From Aved-18 sp964606665 (GTDB lineage: Bacteria; Cyanobacteriota; Vampirovibrionia; Obscuribacterales; Obscuribacteraceae), in assembly GCA_964606665.1 (NCBI GenBank), contig CAZSHS010000008.1, positions 59,809 to 123,808 of the forward strand: 64,000 nucleotides of DNA. The letters run 5' to 3'. Positions 62,764-64,000 of the stretch are shown here, in pieces. The position numbers and the translations under genes were made by a program. Under the pieces are notes generated by a model. The model worked only from the letters and a program-made list of their open reading frames with translations, did no database searches and was not told where the DNA came from. How positions within the stretch are numbered: the first letter of the stretch is position 1; each line of letters starts with the position of its first letter.

Positions 62764-63929
62764 GTTCTTGCACCTTTTTTGATCATTATTTGTACCTGAG
62801 CGTTGGTCAAATTTTGAACTAATTTATTTTTAGACGCGTCAATTAGAATTTTTGCTTCTACTACGCGGTCGTCGAAGTTTTCGCCTGGCTGGCTAGAAAA
62901 AACTTTTTGCTTAATCAGTTTGTGTCCGACGTTTATCACTTTACCCGATACCGGTACATCGAGGGCGCTACCAGATATGGTGGCATTGTCGCCAATTTTT
63001 ATTTTGTGAATGTCCGATTCAAAGACCTCTGCCACAGCAACCATTGAGCTGGTTTTACCTAGTTCAAAGATGGTTTTGTTTGCTGCCGATTCGCCTTTTT
63101 TTGTTATCACCTTAATGACTTGTCCGTCCATTGGCGCGCGCACTATTGTCAGCTCGTATTGTTGGCGAACCTTCTCTGCATGCGCGGCTGCTGCATTTAC
63201 GTCCGCTTCAGCATACGCAATGTCGCATGGTCTTACTTCAGCAATTTTTTCATAAGTCGCCTTTGCTTCATTTATTTGCTCTGACAAAGTCTGGTTTAAT
63301 CTTTCTTGCTCGGCTAGCGCTTCGCTAAGGCGACATTTACTTGATTCTAGTGCCAATCTTTTGGAGTCGTATTGCGATGCTGTAACCGCTCCTTGACTTA
63401 CAAGTGAATAGAAGCGTTTGTATTCGCTTTGATCAAAAGCTACTTGCGCGCGCGATCTGCTAACTATTTCATCGCATTCGCGTTTTTTTCCTTCAAGCTC
63501 TAATTTAAGTCTTTCAATTTGCGCCTTTTGAGCCAGGAGTTCACCCTCTTTTGCTCCCGCGCAAACCCGCTTAAGTTGGGCACGAGCCACCAAGATTCGC
63601 TCTTTTGCCTCCGCCAGCTCAGCTTTTATTTGATTGCTTGATTCCATGAGAGCGACAATCTGGCCACTTTTGACTTGGTCGCCATCTTTTATATATATTT
63701 CGCCGATTCGCTCGCCGGACAATCCTGAAGGGACAGCCACGTTTATTACTTCGCCCATGGGTTCAAGTCGTCCAAGGCAGGTGACACTTTCAATTTTGTC
63801 GACCGGCATCTTTTGGAAATCTTGTGTTTTGGCATTTTCAGGCAAATTGATCATTCGTGCAGCCAGAGTAGAGCCAGCAATAGAAAGGGGTAAAAGTAGA
63901 GCCAGCGCTATTTTTATAACTTTTGTCAT
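62760..63929 (-). CDS. devB: DevB-like membrane fusion protein
   Basis: This 389-aa periplasmic adaptor (HlyD family) links the DevCA transporter to an outer-membrane channel. A signal/anchor segment (KIALALLLPLSIAGSTLA) precedes TCLGRLEPMGEVINVAVP, the DevB hallmark. It also has IYIKDGDQVKSGQIVALMES, a long coiled-coil hairpin (about residues 100-240, including KRVCAGAKEGEL) and a barrel domain (IVRAPMDGQVIKVITKKGES). GAGG seven bases before the ATG is the ribosome binding site. It is the first gene of the operon. Confidence 0.92.
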   Translation of the reverse strand: MTKVIKIALALLLPLSIAGSTLAARMINLPENAKTQDFQKMPVDKIESVTCLGRLEPMGEVINVAVPSGLSGERIGEIYIKDGDQVKSGQIVALMESSNQIKAELAEAKERILVARAQLKRVCAGAKEGELLAQKAQIERLKLELEGKKRECDEIVSRSRAQVAFDQSEYKRFYSLVSQGAVTASQYDSKRLALESSKCRLSEALAEQERLNQTLSEQINEAKATYEKIAEVRPCDIAYAEADVNAAAAHAEKVRQQYELTIVRAPMDGQVIKVITKKGESAANKTIFELGKTSSMVAVAEVFESDIHKIKIGDNATISGSALDVPVSGKVINVGHKLIKQKVFSSQPGENFDDRVVEAKILIDASKNKLVQNLTNAQVQIMIKKGART

Positions 63930-63964
63930 GACGCCGCCTCGATTTCTAAAAGGGTCCTGCTTTA

Positions 63965-63993
63965 TTTATAACAAACGTTCGAAATAAAAGCAA
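63965..63993 (-). promoter_or_regulatory. Promoter of the devBCA-tetR operon
   Basis: Read on the minus strand, TTGCTT (63993-63988) is followed after 17 bp by TATAAA (63970-63965), 35 bp before the devB ATG. The spacer contains TTCGAACGTTTGTT, with a TTCGAA palindrome, a possible TetR-type operator half-site. Confidence 0.5.
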
Positions 63994-64000
63994 TAGGCGT

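Overview
The window looks like chromosome from a diderm, respiring bacterium. The best guess is a non-photosynthetic relative of cyanobacteria (Melainabacteria/Vampirovibrionia, Obscuribacterales-like). The pointers are a DevB-DevC-DevA type exporter, a cyanobacterial-style dicluster ferredoxin, AsmA-like and glycosyltransferase-9 envelope genes, a c-type cytochrome, and many TPR-containing or secreted proteins of unknown role. This placement is inference from protein resemblance; no rRNA is present to confirm it.

Region 1-18.4 kb is dominated by giant repeat proteins on the minus strand: a gene open at the left edge (at least 1,357 codons) and a 4,030-codon gene followed, with a 4-bp ATGA overlap, by a 461-aa gene. 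These three genes share one apparently undescribed domain, seen six times. A small EF-hand gene lies between them. I regard this as the most interesting part of the window.

Region 18.6-25.5 kb is housekeeping: an Sm-like/NHL propeller protein, rsfS, the HU gene, a His/Lys-rich TPR protein, pnp, rpsO and a ferredoxin, with four clear hairpin terminators.

Region 25.5-32.8 kb is accessory. A LuxR-type regulator with a degenerate receiver is followed by a decayed toxin tail with five tandem paralogues that look like an immunity-gene array, and by two decayed copies of a DUF4143-type ATPase. Between and after these are a TPR protein, a von Willebrand A protein and a small cytochrome c.

Region 32.8-43.5 kb carries envelope and regulatory genes: glycosyltransferase 9, an RhtA-like exporter, a 1,394-aa AsmA-like protein, a XerC/D recombinase, an HTH/zinc-ribbon/RD-rich protein and a secreted protein. 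A 149-bp nested inverted repeat lies between the last two.

Region 43.5-50.4 kb is a translation and export cluster in one direction: rpsF, ssb, rpsR, tRNA-Leu(CAG), infC, rpmI, rplT, an rRNA/tRNA 2'-O-methyltransferase, tatC, an M50-like peptidase with TPRs and a membrane-TPR protein.

Region 50.4-64 kb holds a sensory diguanylate cyclase coupled to a HAD phosphatase and a secreted protein, an M48-like peptidase with TPRs, several small secreted proteins (one collagen-like), and a devB-devC-devA-tetR operon whose promoter lies at the right edge.
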